DNA of 64,000 nucleotides from SIG701 sp045577175 (lineage in GTDB: Bacteria; Bacillota; Clostridia; Oscillospirales; CAG-272): assembly GCA_045577175.1 (NCBI GenBank), contig JAZNHT010000017.1, positions 18,686-82,685 of the forward strand, in the 5' to 3' direction. Positions within the stretch are counted from its first letter, which is position 1; each line of letters begins with the position of its first letter. The position numbers and the translations under genes are program-made. The notes under the pieces are model-generated. The model did not search any database. It was not told where the DNA came from and saw nothing but the letters and a program-made list of their open reading frames with translations. Below are positions 41,323-49,927 of the stretch, piece after piece.

Positions 41323-42418
41323 GGTTGTAACCTCCGAATCGTACGGGCATTGTATAGCGGTCGATGTACCATACGAACAAATTCATAATGAGAATCGAGA
41401 AGGACACGCCCTCAACATAGCCGCCGAAATAGCGGATGAACACGGTAATCAGTCCGCATCCGATGCCGAAGATCACACGCCCCTTGGCGGTGACGGGCGA
41501 TGTCGCGTAATCCGTTGCCATGAAGAACGCACCGAGCATCAGACCGCCGGAGAGGAGCTCACACAGCATAAAATCGATCGGCGTGGAGGACGCACGGGGG
41601 AAGAAAAGCGTGAGCGCGGCGACCGTGCCGAGATAGGCGACGGGAATGTGCCACGTAATCACACGGCGGATCAGGAGATACACACCGCCCGCGATCAGAA
41701 GCAGGGAGGAGACTTCACCGATACATCCCCCGATATTGCCGAAAAAGAGATCGGTCATCGTGACATCGGGGAGTACACCTGCTTTCAGGGAAGCAAGAGG
41801 TGTGGCGGAAGCCACAACATCCGCAGAGGCAAGCGTAGTCAGCTTTGTGCCGAACGCAGGGAAGGTGCCCATCTCATTCGGCCACGCAAAGAGGAATACG
41901 CGTGCCGCTAAGGCGGGGTTTACAATATTTTTGCCGATGCCGCCGAAAAGCTGCTTTACGACAATGATGGCGAAGAATGCGCCAACGATGGGAATCCAGA
42001 TCGGAACGGCAACGGAGAGATTCATCGCAAGCAGCAGACCGGTCACGGCGGCGGAAAAATCGCCGATTGTGACGGGACGGCGAAGAATGAGCTGGAACAG
42101 TGCTTCAAACAGCACACAGGCGGCAACGGAGACGATGCCGATCATCAGTGCGCGGAGACCGAATACGTAGACGCCCCAGATAAACGCTGGGAGCAGTGCG
42201 AGGATTACGTCCAGCATGACGGTGCGTGTAGTATCGTGCGTACGCAGATGCGGCGCGGGAGAAATGATCGGGATATACGTCCCCTCCGCAAGCAGAGCGT
42301 CTGTCCGTGCTTTCGCTTCGGCTGCCGGATCGGACTCAGCCTGCGCCGTCTCGGCGGTGTCCGCCGTTTCGGTCACTTCGACCGTTTCCTCTGCCGTGTT
42401 TTTTTCGTTCATATCCAT
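41303..42418 (-). CDS. rnfD: Rnf complex subunit D
   Basis: A 371-residue membrane protein. A 35-residue acidic Glu/Ala/Thr-rich N-terminus (EETVEVTETADTAETAQAE) precedes the usual RnfD core: SPAPHLRTHDTTRTVMLDV, KQLFGGIGKNIVNPALAARV, the flavinylation motif DVVASATPLA and DYATSPVTAKG. The start at 42418 is chosen because upstream in-frame ATGs lie inside rnfC. It overlaps rnfG by 20 nt. Confidence 0.94.
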   Translation of the reverse strand: MDMNEKNTAEETVEVTETADTAETAQAESDPAAEAKARTDALLAEGTYIPIISPAPHLRTHDTTRTVMLDVILALLPAFIWGVYVFGLRALMIGIVSVAACVLFEALFQLILRRPVTIGDFSAAVTGLLLAMNLSVAVPIWIPIVGAFFAIIVVKQLFGGIGKNIVNPALAARVFLFAWPNEMGTFPAFGTKLTTLASADVVASATPLASLKAGVLPDVTMTDLFFGNIGGCIGEVSSLLLIAGGVYLLIRRVITWHIPVAYLGTVAALTLFFPRASSTPIDFMLCELLSGGLMLGAFFMATDYATSPVTAKGRVIFGIGCGLITVFIRYFGGYVEGVSFSILIMNLFVWYIDRYTMPVRFGGYNRERKEK

Positions 42419-42450
42419 AAAAGGCAGTATGTCCTTTCGTTTTGATGGGA

Positions 42451-43773
42451 TTATTTTTTCAGAAGGGCGAGCTTTTTGATGCCCGTCTTGGCGATACGGA
42501 TGTCGTTGGTCAGCTCCAGTCCGCCCGGGCAGTTGTAGGAGCACGTGCCGCATTCCACGCAGGACATCGCGCCGAACTGCTCCGCACGGTCAAATTCACG
42601 GGAGCGGGAGAACTGCGCGATATAATTCGGCATCAGAAACATCGGGCAGTTTTTGACGCACCGACCGCAGCGGATGCAGGCAGGCGGCGTGCCGTCCGTA
42701 TAGACGTGCTTCTGGGAAAGGAGCAAAATTGCGGACGTGCCCTTGGTGACGGACATGTTCGGATCCCACACAGCACGTCCCATCATGGGACCGCCGGTGA
42801 CGATTTTCTTTGGCGTCTTTGTCAGACCGCCGCAGAAATCGATCAGATCGCGGAAGGAAGCGCCGATCGGCGCAAGCACGTTCTTCGGCTCGGCGATACA
42901 GTCGCCGTCCACGGTAACGATGCGCTTGACAAGCGGCATACCGTGCGCGAACGCATTGAACACGGCGGCGCACGTCTCCGCGTTGAAGATCACACAGCCG
43001 ACCTCGGCGGGGAGCTTGCCGGCAGGCAGCTCGCGTCCGGTCAGTGCGTAGATGAGCTGACGCTCGTCTCCCTGCGGATACTTCGTTTTCAGAATCTTCA
43101 CGGAGATCATCTCACTGCCTGCGATGAGGGCTTCAATCTTGTTTGCCGCGTCGAGCTTGTTGTCTTCGATGGCGATGTATGCCGTATGTACGCCGAGTGC
43201 CTTGAGCAGAATCTTCACGCCGTTAATGAGCGAGGCGGGATTTTCCAGCATCAGGCGGTGGTTGGCGCAGATGAACGGCTCGCACTCCGCGCAGTTTATG
43301 ATGATCCGATCCGCCTTGCCGATCGCGGAGGAAATTTTTGCGTGGGTGGGGAAGGTGGCACCGCCCATGCCGGAGATGCCGGCCTTCTTCACGATTTCGA
43401 TGATTTCCTTCGGTGAGGTATCCGTGAGTGCCTTGTCAAACGGCTTCACGGTGTCGGCAGGGGTGTCCAGCATATCGTTTTCGATCACGATGTTCGGGAG
43501 CTTGTTGCCGAAGGGAGCGTATTTTTCCTCAATAGCGATTACCTTGCCCGATACACTTGCATGGACGGGACAGGAAAGACCGCTCGGTGCCTCGCCGATG
43601 CACTGTCCGACTGAGACCGTGTCACCGACCTTGACCGTCGGGGTGCAGGGAGCACCGATGTGCTGGAGAAGCGGAATGGATACCGTTTTGGGGGACGGAA
43701 GCGTTTCGATCCGTTTTCCGCGTGTGTTTTTATGTTCTTCAAGATGAATGCCGCTGCGGAAGGTATAAGCCAA
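42451..43773 (-). CDS. rnfC: Rnf complex subunit C
   Basis: A 440-residue peripheral subunit. GLSCPVHASVSGKVIAIEE is the biotinyl-like domain, GISGMGGATFPTHAKI the NADH/FMN-binding region, and CIRCGRCVKNCPMFLMP and CVECGTCSYNCPGG the two 4Fe-4S motifs. It reduces NAD+ with electrons from ferredoxin via RnfB. The best start is a TTG at 43773 behind AGAGGTGA; a GTG three codons earlier is possible. It is the first gene of the operon. Confidence 0.94.
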   Translation of the reverse strand: MAYTFRSGIHLEEHKNTRGKRIETLPSPKTVSIPLLQHIGAPCTPTVKVGDTVSVGQCIGEAPSGLSCPVHASVSGKVIAIEEKYAPFGNKLPNIVIENDMLDTPADTVKPFDKALTDTSPKEIIEIVKKAGISGMGGATFPTHAKISSAIGKADRIIINCAECEPFICANHRLMLENPASLINGVKILLKALGVHTAYIAIEDNKLDAANKIEALIAGSEMISVKILKTKYPQGDERQLIYALTGRELPAGKLPAEVGCVIFNAETCAAVFNAFAHGMPLVKRIVTVDGDCIAEPKNVLAPIGASFRDLIDFCGGLTKTPKKIVTGGPMMGRAVWDPNMSVTKGTSAILLLSQKHVYTDGTPPACIRCGRCVKNCPMFLMPNYIAQFSRSREFDRAEQFGAMSCVECGTCSYNCPGGLELTNDIRIAKTGIKKLALLKK

Positions 43774-43813
43774 AAATATCACCTCTTGCGGTTTTATGTA
43801 TTGTAATGATAAT

Positions 43814-43842
43814 ATTATACAATATATGCGAACAAATTACAA
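43814..43842 (-). promoter_or_regulatory. Promoter of the rnf operon
   Basis: On the minus strand TTGTAA (43837-43842), 17 nt, TATAAT (43814-43819). Confidence 0.7.
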
Positions 43843-43876
43843 TAGGTATTCGGCAAAAATGCAAAAAGAAAGCGCA

Positions 43877-43913
43877 AAAAAGAGCACGGATCGGGGGCAT
43901 TCCGTGCTCTTTT
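43877..43913 (-). terminator. Terminator of the permease gene
   Basis: AAAAGAGCACGGA and TCCGTGCTCTTTT arms with a 10-nt loop. T runs on the minus strand; it follows the stop codon at 43931. Confidence 0.85.
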
Positions 43914-43930
43914 GGCTCAATTTAAGCGTT

Positions 43931-45199
43931 TCAGCCGTATACGAACCAGATATAGAGATACGCAGGAATGATTGCTGCAAGCGTGAACGGGATACCGATG
44001 CGGAAGAAGTCACCGTTTTTCACGGTGTATCCCTCACGGCGGAGAATGCCGATGCCCGTGATATTCGCGGAAGCGCCGATCGGTGTGCAGTTGCCGCCGA
44101 GCGTTGCGCCGGAGAGGAGTCCGAAATAAAGCACGGTCGGATCCATGCTCAAAGAGGCGGCGAGTCCGCCGATAACGGGGATCATCGTGGCAACGTACGG
44201 GATGTTGTCAATAAATGCGGAGATCACCACCGATGCCCATACGATCAGCGTGTACAGGAGGAATACGTTGCCGCCGCCCAGCGATTTGAGCAGGTTTGCC
44301 GCCGCATCGATCACGCCCATGTGGTCGATACCGCCGATCATCAGAAACAGACCGAACAGAAGCCCGATCGTTTCAAAATCGATTGCTTTCAGAGGTGCAA
44401 TTGCCGCCTTTGCCGACTTGTTTTTGATGCACGTGTACAAAAGCCCGATGAGTAAAAGACCCATGCAGATGAGACCGTTGGTAGTGTCCGGCTTGTTTTC
44501 GATAAAGGAGGCAGCGACGAGCAGTGCGATGGTTGCAAGCAGGAGAACGGTCGGGACGAAATCGGTGACGACGGTGCGCTGACCGGTCTGCTCCACTCTG
44601 CCTTTCTCTTTGCGGAACAGATAGGCGAGAATCAGTGCCGAGATAACCGCACCGAGCTCTACTGCGAAGAAAATACTCGGTCTGCCCTTGTACCAGAAGA
44701 AATCAAGGAAGCTCATGCCGGCCTCCGAGCCGAGCATGATCGCCGTTGTGTCACCGACGAGCGTAGCCGCGCCCTGCAGGTTCGACGATACCGCGATGCC
44801 GATAATGAACGGCACGGGGTTTGTGTTCAGCTTTTTGCAGATGGCGAGCGCGACGGGGGCGACCATCAGAACTGTTGCCACGTTATCCACAAAGGCGGAG
44901 ATAATGCCGGAAAACAGGGCAAGGGAAACCGCCGCCATCTGCACATTCGGCACTTTTTCCATCACGAGATCGGCAAGCAGCGCAGGCATTTTGCTGTCGA
45001 TGAACAATTGCACAAGTCCCATTGTACCGGCAATCATAAGGAGCACGTTGAAGTCGATTGCGCCAAAGAAATTTCCGTACGGAAGCATTCCTGTGACGAG
45101 AAAGACAGCCGCGGAAGCGATGGCGATCCACGGACGCCATTTCGAGAAGACGAGCATCAGGACGTAGGTGACGGCAAACAGAATGATTGCGTAGATCAT
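43931..45199 (-). CDS. ArsB/NhaD-like transporter (ion transporter superfamily)
   Basis: A 422-residue permease with about eleven membrane segments. AFVDNVATVLMVAP and AFIDNIPYVATMIPVI are the paired DN(V/I)-T/P re-entrant motifs of the ArsB/NhaD and SLC13-like superfamily, and GATLGGNCTPIGASANI is the second conserved loop. Such proteins move arsenite, Na+/H+ or dicarboxylates; the substrate cannot be told from sequence. The start at 45199 has GGAGG upstream; a longer in-frame extension is not credible. It follows the DUF89 gene by 73 nt. Confidence 0.85.
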   Translation of the reverse strand: MIYAIILFAVTYVLMLVFSKWRPWIAIASAAVFLVTGMLPYGNFFGAIDFNVLLMIAGTMGLVQLFIDSKMPALLADLVMEKVPNVQMAAVSLALFSGIISAFVDNVATVLMVAPVALAICKKLNTNPVPFIIGIAVSSNLQGAATLVGDTTAIMLGSEAGMSFLDFFWYKGRPSIFFAVELGAVISALILAYLFRKEKGRVEQTGQRTVVTDFVPTVLLLATIALLVAASFIENKPDTTNGLICMGLLLIGLLYTCIKNKSAKAAIAPLKAIDFETIGLLFGLFLMIGGIDHMGVIDAAANLLKSLGGGNVFLLYTLIVWASVVISAFIDNIPYVATMIPVIGGLAASLSMDPTVLYFGLLSGATLGGNCTPIGASANITGIGILRREGYTVKNGDFFRIGIPFTLAAIIPAYLYIWFVYG

Positions 45200-45272
45200 G
45201 GGGTGCCTCCAAAATATATGGTTTGATTGGGAAAACAGATTGGTCGAAAAGCAGGGAGGACAGTTGTTTTTG

Positions 45273-46169
45273 TCAGTTCTCACTCCGCAAGTCATTCAGA
45301 AGCATACCGCTGTACATCGGTACGCCAAAACGGTCGGAAAAGAGCTTGCATTTGCACATGAAAATGTAGTATACGTTCATGCCGCAGCCGCGGAGTGTTT
45401 CAAAATTCGCCTGCCCCTTGGCGAGGATCACATCTGCCGCTGAAAGTTTTTCGACCGTGACCTCCGAGACATCCGTCAGGCACGTTCCGGCGATTGCAGA
45501 GCCGTTATCGCTTACCGGCAGAAGATCGCCCAGACCGACCTGCGCGGCATCGTCTGTGGTCGCATCGTTCAAAACGGGTGCGCCGCGCACGATTGCCTCT
45601 GCCTGAATGTGCGGAAACTGCCGTAAAATCTCGGCGATCAGGATTTTGTCGAGCACGATCTCGCCGCAGTTGTCCGTGAGAAAAACAAGCCGTTTTGCGC
45701 GTGCGAGATCGTCCTTGAGACGGGCAAATTCCGCATCGCTGTAAACGAGATTCCTTGCGCCGTCAAGCATGGCGGAGAGCTTTTTTTCGTCAATCTTCGC
45801 CACCGTGCCGAAGTCGATATAGTTGCCGAGCATCGAGTAGGAAAGCGCAAGCCGCAAGGGATCTTCTGCTTCGTGTACCGCGTTTGCGAGCGTCTTGGCG
45901 CGTGCCGACATCAGATCGTTGAAATACCGCTTCGCCTCGCTCACATCCTCCACCGTTCCGAAGATTTCCTTCGCGGCGGCGGTGAATTTTGCAACCAGCT
46001 CGGGCGCGCTTTTGTCCATTGTCGATTCCGCGAGCGTGCGGCAGACTGCCTGCCTGTAGCGGATGATGTCTGCCTCGCTTGCGTCTGCCGGATGCTTGTG
46101 CAGATATTTCTCCGCAAGACAGGAGATACACAGCGATGTCAGACGGGTAACGGGTTTTATATGCGTCAT
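45273..46169 (-). CDS. DUF89/ARMT1-like metal-dependent phosphatase family protein
   Basis: A 298-residue protein with the N-terminal CISCLAEKYL and the core motifs FLTDNCGEIVLDKILI, VRGAPVLNDATTDDA and VILAKGQANFETLRG of the DUF89 fold. These proteins are damage-control phosphatases acting on sugar or nucleotide phosphates; the metal-binding Asp/Asn lies in TDNCGE. N-terminal Cys pairs are common in the subfamily of short bacterial DUF89 proteins. Its ATG overlaps the AraC gene's TGA, so it is likely in one operon with the regulator. Confidence 0.88.
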   Translation of the reverse strand: MTHIKPVTRLTSLCISCLAEKYLHKHPADASEADIIRYRQAVCRTLAESTMDKSAPELVAKFTAAAKEIFGTVEDVSEAKRYFNDLMSARAKTLANAVHEAEDPLRLALSYSMLGNYIDFGTVAKIDEKKLSAMLDGARNLVYSDAEFARLKDDLARAKRLVFLTDNCGEIVLDKILIAEILRQFPHIQAEAIVRGAPVLNDATTDDAAQVGLGDLLPVSDNGSAIAGTCLTDVSEVTVEKLSAADVILAKGQANFETLRGCGMNVYYIFMCKCKLFSDRFGVPMYSGMLLNDLRSEN

Positions 46170-47068
46170 GATTTATCCTCCGGAAAGATCGGTTGAGGTA
46201 CGGTCAGCTTTTTGCGAAACTGCTTCGGGGTGATCCCTCGGTGCTTTTTGAACAGCGAGATAAAATGGCTTGCGCTGGAGAAGCCTGCGGCAAGCGCGAT
46301 GTCCGTCACGCTGTCCTCCGTGGAGATGAGCAGCTTCTCCGCTTCGTGTATGCGCAGAATCTGGATATAATCGAGAAAGCTCTGACCGGTCCATTTGCGG
46401 AACGCGGCGGAGAAGTAGTGGTACGTCAGTCCGCACGCTTCGGCAGTGGTCTGCTCCGTTACGGTCGGGAGATTCTGCGAGATGTGCGCGAGCGCCTTTT
46501 TCATCGTTTCCGATGGCTGTACATGCGGAATTGTCAGATCGTTTTTGCTCCAGTATCGGAAAATCGCTGCAAAAATTTTCAGAATGTCCGCACGGATGAT
46601 TAGCTCGTAGGCTGTCTTTTTTCTCTCCCATTCGCGCATGATCTCCTTAGTGAGCTGCTGCGTTTTCGTGCCGCGGAGCTGCTCCTTTGTGAAAAATTTC
46701 GGCAGCGGTGTCTGGGAGATGAACGGGATCAGATACTTCAGCTCAAGCAGTGCCTGCTCGTCCGCGTACAGGATGCCGGGGGAAAATTTGACGCAGATGT
46801 ATTCCGCCTCCGCATCAAACGTGACTGTGTGATAGTCGCCCGAGTTGATGATGACCAGATCGCCCTCGCCGAGCGGGTGGCAGGTGCCGCTGATCCATAC
46901 GTTTGCACCGGGCTTGATTCCGTAGAGAAATTCTATGTAATCGTGGTAATGATACCGCGGCGCGGTATATTGCCGTACCTCGGTTATATGAAACCGCAGG
47001 CAGTGAATCCAGCTTTTTACACCGCCTATGACAAACGGTTCTTCCGCAAAAGCGTTCATAATTTTCAT
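46166..47068 (-). CDS. AraC-family regulator with N-terminal cupin
   Basis: A 300-residue regulator. Residues 15-110 form a cupin-like sensing domain (YHYHDYIEFLYGIKPGA, EGDLVIINSGDYHTV). Residues 195-295 carry the two HTH motifs of the AraC type (ACGLTYHYFSAAFRKWTGQSF and VTDIALAAGFSSASHFISLFKKHRGITPKQ). It is divergent from the sugar-oxidoreductase operon at 47176-50991 and shares a control region of about 100 nt with it, so it is a likely activator of that operon as well as of its own. Confidence 0.92.
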   Translation of the reverse strand: MKIMNAFAEEPFVIGGVKSWIHCLRFHITEVRQYTAPRYHYHDYIEFLYGIKPGANVWISGTCHPLGEGDLVIINSGDYHTVTFDAEAEYICVKFSPGILYADEQALLELKYLIPFISQTPLPKFFTKEQLRGTKTQQLTKEIMREWERKKTAYELIIRADILKIFAAIFRYWSKNDLTIPHVQPSETMKKALAHISQNLPTVTEQTTAEACGLTYHYFSAAFRKWTGQSFLDYIQILRIHEAEKLLISTEDSVTDIALAAGFSSASHFISLFKKHRGITPKQFRKKLTVPQPIFPEDKS

Positions 47069-47103
47069 CCAATCGTAAAAATTTGATATTTTACTGTAAA
47101 GAT

Positions 47104-47136
47104 ATTATATCATATTCGCGCGTGATGTGCTATACT
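47104..47136. promoter_or_regulatory. Divergent control region between the AraC gene and the sugar operon
   Basis: A TATAAT on the minus strand (47104-47109) and a TATACT on the plus strand (47131-47136) face away from each other only 21 nt apart. Neither has a good -35, which fits promoters that need an activator. Confidence 0.5.
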
Positions 47137-47175
47137 TTTTTCAGAAATATTTATCCGAGAGGAGATTTTTTTACT

Positions 47176-48243
47176 ATGGCAAAGAAACTGAACGTGGGAC
47201 TGATCGGTCTCGGCGGTATCATGAAGGGGGCGCACATGCCCGGCTACGCTCGCATGGATGACGTGGAGATCACGGCAATCTGCGACATCGTGCCGGAGAA
47301 AATCGAGGCGTTCAAGGCGCAGTTCAACATGCCCGATGTGGCATCCTTCACGGACTTTAATGAGCTGATCGCCAAGGCGGATGTGGACTTCGTTGACATC
47401 GCAACGCCGAACTATCTGCACTCCACTATTGCTGTGGCCGCACTGAACGGCGGCAAGCACGTCTTCTGCGAGAAGCCGGATGCGGTATCCGTGGCGGAGG
47501 CTGAAAAGATGCAGGCGGCTGCCGAGACATCCGGCAAGCATCTGATGTTCATGCGCAACAACCGTTACCGCAAGACGTCAAAGTATCTGAAGAAGTTCAT
47601 CGCGGAAGGCAAGATGGGCGAGATCTACTGCGGCCGCTGCGGCTGGCAGAGACGGCGCGGTATCCCCGGCAAGGGAGGCTGGTTTACGACGAAGGAGCAG
47701 TCCGGCGGCGGTCCGCTCATTGACCTCGGCGTACATATGATCGACCTCACCGTATGGCTGATGGGCAATCCGACGCCTGTGGCTGTATCCGGCTGTACCT
47801 ATATGAAGTTTGCCGATAACGACGCTTCCGATTCCGTCCACTCCGCATTCGGTGAGAAGAAGGCGGACGGTATCTTCGATGTGGAGGATCTCGCTATGGG
47901 CTTTATCAAATTCGATAACGGCGCCTGCCTGCAGATCGAGTTCTCCTGGGCATCCAATATTGAGAAAGAGAAGATGTTCGTAGAGCTTCGCGGCACAAAA
48001 GCCGGCTCTACCTTCACCGACAACGGACTCGACATCTATACGGAGACGGACGGCGTTCTGGAAAATCTGCATCCCTGCGTCACCGATCCCGATACGATCC
48101 ACGGCGACAATCTCCGCCACTTTGCCGACGTGCTTCTCGGCAAGTGCGAGCCCGACTTCGTCCCCGTACAGGGCGTCAATATGATTAAGATTCTCGAAGC
48201 TATGTATAAATCCGCCGAAACCGGCATGGAGGTAAGACTGTAA
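47176..48243 (+). CDS. Gfo/Idh/MocA family sugar oxidoreductase
   Basis: A 355-residue NAD(P)-dependent dehydrogenase. The Rossmann motif GLIGLGGIMKGAHMPGYARM begins at residue 8, CEKPDAVSVAEAEKM holds the catalytic-type EKP motif, and GGPLIDLGVHMIDLTVWLMG the C-terminal domain's DxGxHxxD motif. It oxidises or reduces a sugar or sugar derivative. First gene of the operon, directly followed by the ThuA-like gene (TAATG overlap). Confidence 0.92.
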   Translation: MAKKLNVGLIGLGGIMKGAHMPGYARMDDVEITAICDIVPEKIEAFKAQFNMPDVASFTDFNELIAKADVDFVDIATPNYLHSTIAVAALNGGKHVFCEKPDAVSVAEAEKMQAAAETSGKHLMFMRNNRYRKTSKYLKKFIAEGKMGEIYCGRCGWQRRRGIPGKGGWFTTKEQSGGGPLIDLGVHMIDLTVWLMGNPTPVAVSGCTYMKFADNDASDSVHSAFGEKKADGIFDVEDLAMGFIKFDNGACLQIEFSWASNIEKEKMFVELRGTKAGSTFTDNGLDIYTETDGVLENLHPCVTDPDTIHGDNLRHFADVLLGKCEPDFVPVQGVNMIKILEAMYKSAETGMEVRL

Positions 48244-48959
48244 TGAAGGTACTTGTCTGGAACGAAAACGAACACGAGAAGCAGGAGCCGATTATTGAAA
48301 CGATTTACCCCGGCAGACTGCACGGCTATATCGCAAACTTCCTCAGAAGTGACGACGTGGAGGTATCCACCGCTACGCTTGACGATCCCGAATGCGGACT
48401 GACCGAGGAGGTTCTCGCCGAGACGGACGTCCTCATCTGGTGGGGACATATCGCACACAAGAACGTGCCCGACGAGGTTGTCGAGAGAGTGCACAAGCAC
48501 GTGCTCGGCGGCATGGGACTGATCGTTCTGCACTCCGGTCACTTCTCCAAGATTTTCAAAAAGCTGATGGGTACGACCTGCTCGCTCAAGTGGAGAGACC
48601 ACACGAGAGAGCGCGTCTGGACGATCATGCCGAACCATCCGATCGCAGAGGGCGTCGATGAGACGTTCGTGCTTGAGGATGAGGAGATGTACGGCGAGCC
48701 TTTTGACATCGCAAAGCCGGATGAGGTCATCTTCCTCTCGTGGTTCAACGGCGGCGAGGTCTTCCGCAGCGGCTGCACGTGGACGCGCGGTCACGGCAAG
48801 ATTTTCTACTTCCAGCCCGGTCACGAGACGAATACCGCTTTCCAAAACGCAAACGTGCAGAGAATCATCAAAAACGCGGTCAGGTGGGCATGTCCGATCA
48901 AGAAAAACATTGAGATCATCTGCCCGAAATTCATGCCGCTTGAGAACGTGGAGGGATAA
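48243..48959 (+). CDS. ThuA-like protein (glutamine-amidotransferase-fold)
   Basis: A 238-residue protein of the ThuA family. KVLVWNENEH, DVLIWWGHIAHKNVPDEVVERV, GLIVLHSGHFSKIFKKLMG, and GRGKIFYFQPGHE-like GHGKIFYFQPGHET are the family segments. ThuA proteins are found with Gfo/Idh/MocA enzymes and appear to act on 3-keto sugars. The start overlaps the stop of the preceding gene by 1 nt. Confidence 0.88.
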   Translation: MKVLVWNENEHEKQEPIIETIYPGRLHGYIANFLRSDDVEVSTATLDDPECGLTEEVLAETDVLIWWGHIAHKNVPDEVVERVHKHVLGGMGLIVLHSGHFSKIFKKLMGTTCSLKWRDHTRERVWTIMPNHPIAEGVDETFVLEDEEMYGEPFDIAKPDEVIFLSWFNGGEVFRSGCTWTRGHGKIFYFQPGHETNTAFQNANVQRIIKNAVRWACPIKKNIEIICPKFMPLENVEG

Positions 48960-48961
48960 AT

Positions 48962-49927
48962 ATGGAACTGTCCGTCATGTCTCCCGTTCTGAATCAGATG
49001 AATACCGAGGACGCGATCAAGTATCTTGCAAGCCTCGGCGTGGACAGTCTTGAAATCGGTGCCGGCGGATACCCCGGCAAGGCGCACCTCGATCCGAAGG
49101 AGCTGCTCGCCGATCCCGCAAAGATCGACGCATTCAAGGCTCTGCTTCAGAAATACAACATGAAGCTCTCCGCCGTTGCGTGCCACGGCAATCCCGTGCA
49201 CCCGAATAAGGAAATCGCTGCGAGATTCCACGAGGAATTTGTGGATGCCATGAAGGTTGCCGCCGCCCTCGGTGTCGATACGGTTATCGGCTTTTCCGGA
49301 TGCCCCGGTGACTGCGAAAATTCCGAGAATCCGAACTGGGTAACGTGCGCATGGCCGCCGGAGTACGTCGATATTCTTGAGTGGCAGTGGAACGAGGTCA
49401 TCATCCCGTACTGGAAGGAGACCGCGAAGCTGGCAAAGGAGATCGGCGTGGGGAAAATCGCGTTTGAGATGCACCCCGGCTTCTGCGTGTACAATCCCGC
49501 AACGCTTCTGAAGCTCCGTGCCGCCGTCGGTGACATCATAGGCGCAAATGTTGATCCGAGTCACTTGTTCTGGCAGGGCATCGATCCGTGCGAGGCGATC
49601 AAAGTCCTCGGTGACGCGATCTACCATTTCCACGCAAAGGACACGAAGATTGACGAGGCGAACACGGCAAAGAACGGCGTGCTCGATACGCAGAATTACG
49701 GCGATATTCTCTCCCGCAGCTGGGTGTTCCGTACCGTCGGCTACGGTCATTCTCCCGAGGTCTGGAAGAACATCATCAGCACGCTGAAGTGCGTCGGCTA
49801 CGACGGCGCAATCAGCATCGAGCACGAGGACGGACTGATGTCCCCGAAGGAGGGACTGGAGAAAGCCATCGCGTTCCTCAAGGATACGATTATTTATGAA
49901 AAAGCAGGTGAAATGTGGTGGGCGTAA
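48962..49927 (+). CDS. Sugar phosphate isomerase/epimerase-type TIM barrel protein
   Basis: A 321-residue xylose-isomerase-like TIM barrel (AP endonuclease 2 family fold). Metal-binding residues are probably in FEMHPGFC (Glu and His), ANVDPSHLFWQG, IYHFHAKD and AISIEHED, the last with the C-terminal catalytic acid. It follows ThuA by 2 nt and overlaps the next oxidoreductase by 13 nt, a tight operon. Confidence 0.88.
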   Translation: MELSVMSPVLNQMNTEDAIKYLASLGVDSLEIGAGGYPGKAHLDPKELLADPAKIDAFKALLQKYNMKLSAVACHGNPVHPNKEIAARFHEEFVDAMKVAAALGVDTVIGFSGCPGDCENSENPNWVTCAWPPEYVDILEWQWNEVIIPYWKETAKLAKEIGVGKIAFEMHPGFCVYNPATLLKLRAAVGDIIGANVDPSHLFWQGIDPCEAIKVLGDAIYHFHAKDTKIDEANTAKNGVLDTQNYGDILSRSWVFRTVGYGHSPEVWKNIISTLKCVGYDGAISIEHEDGLMSPKEGLEKAIAFLKDTIIYEKAGEMWWA

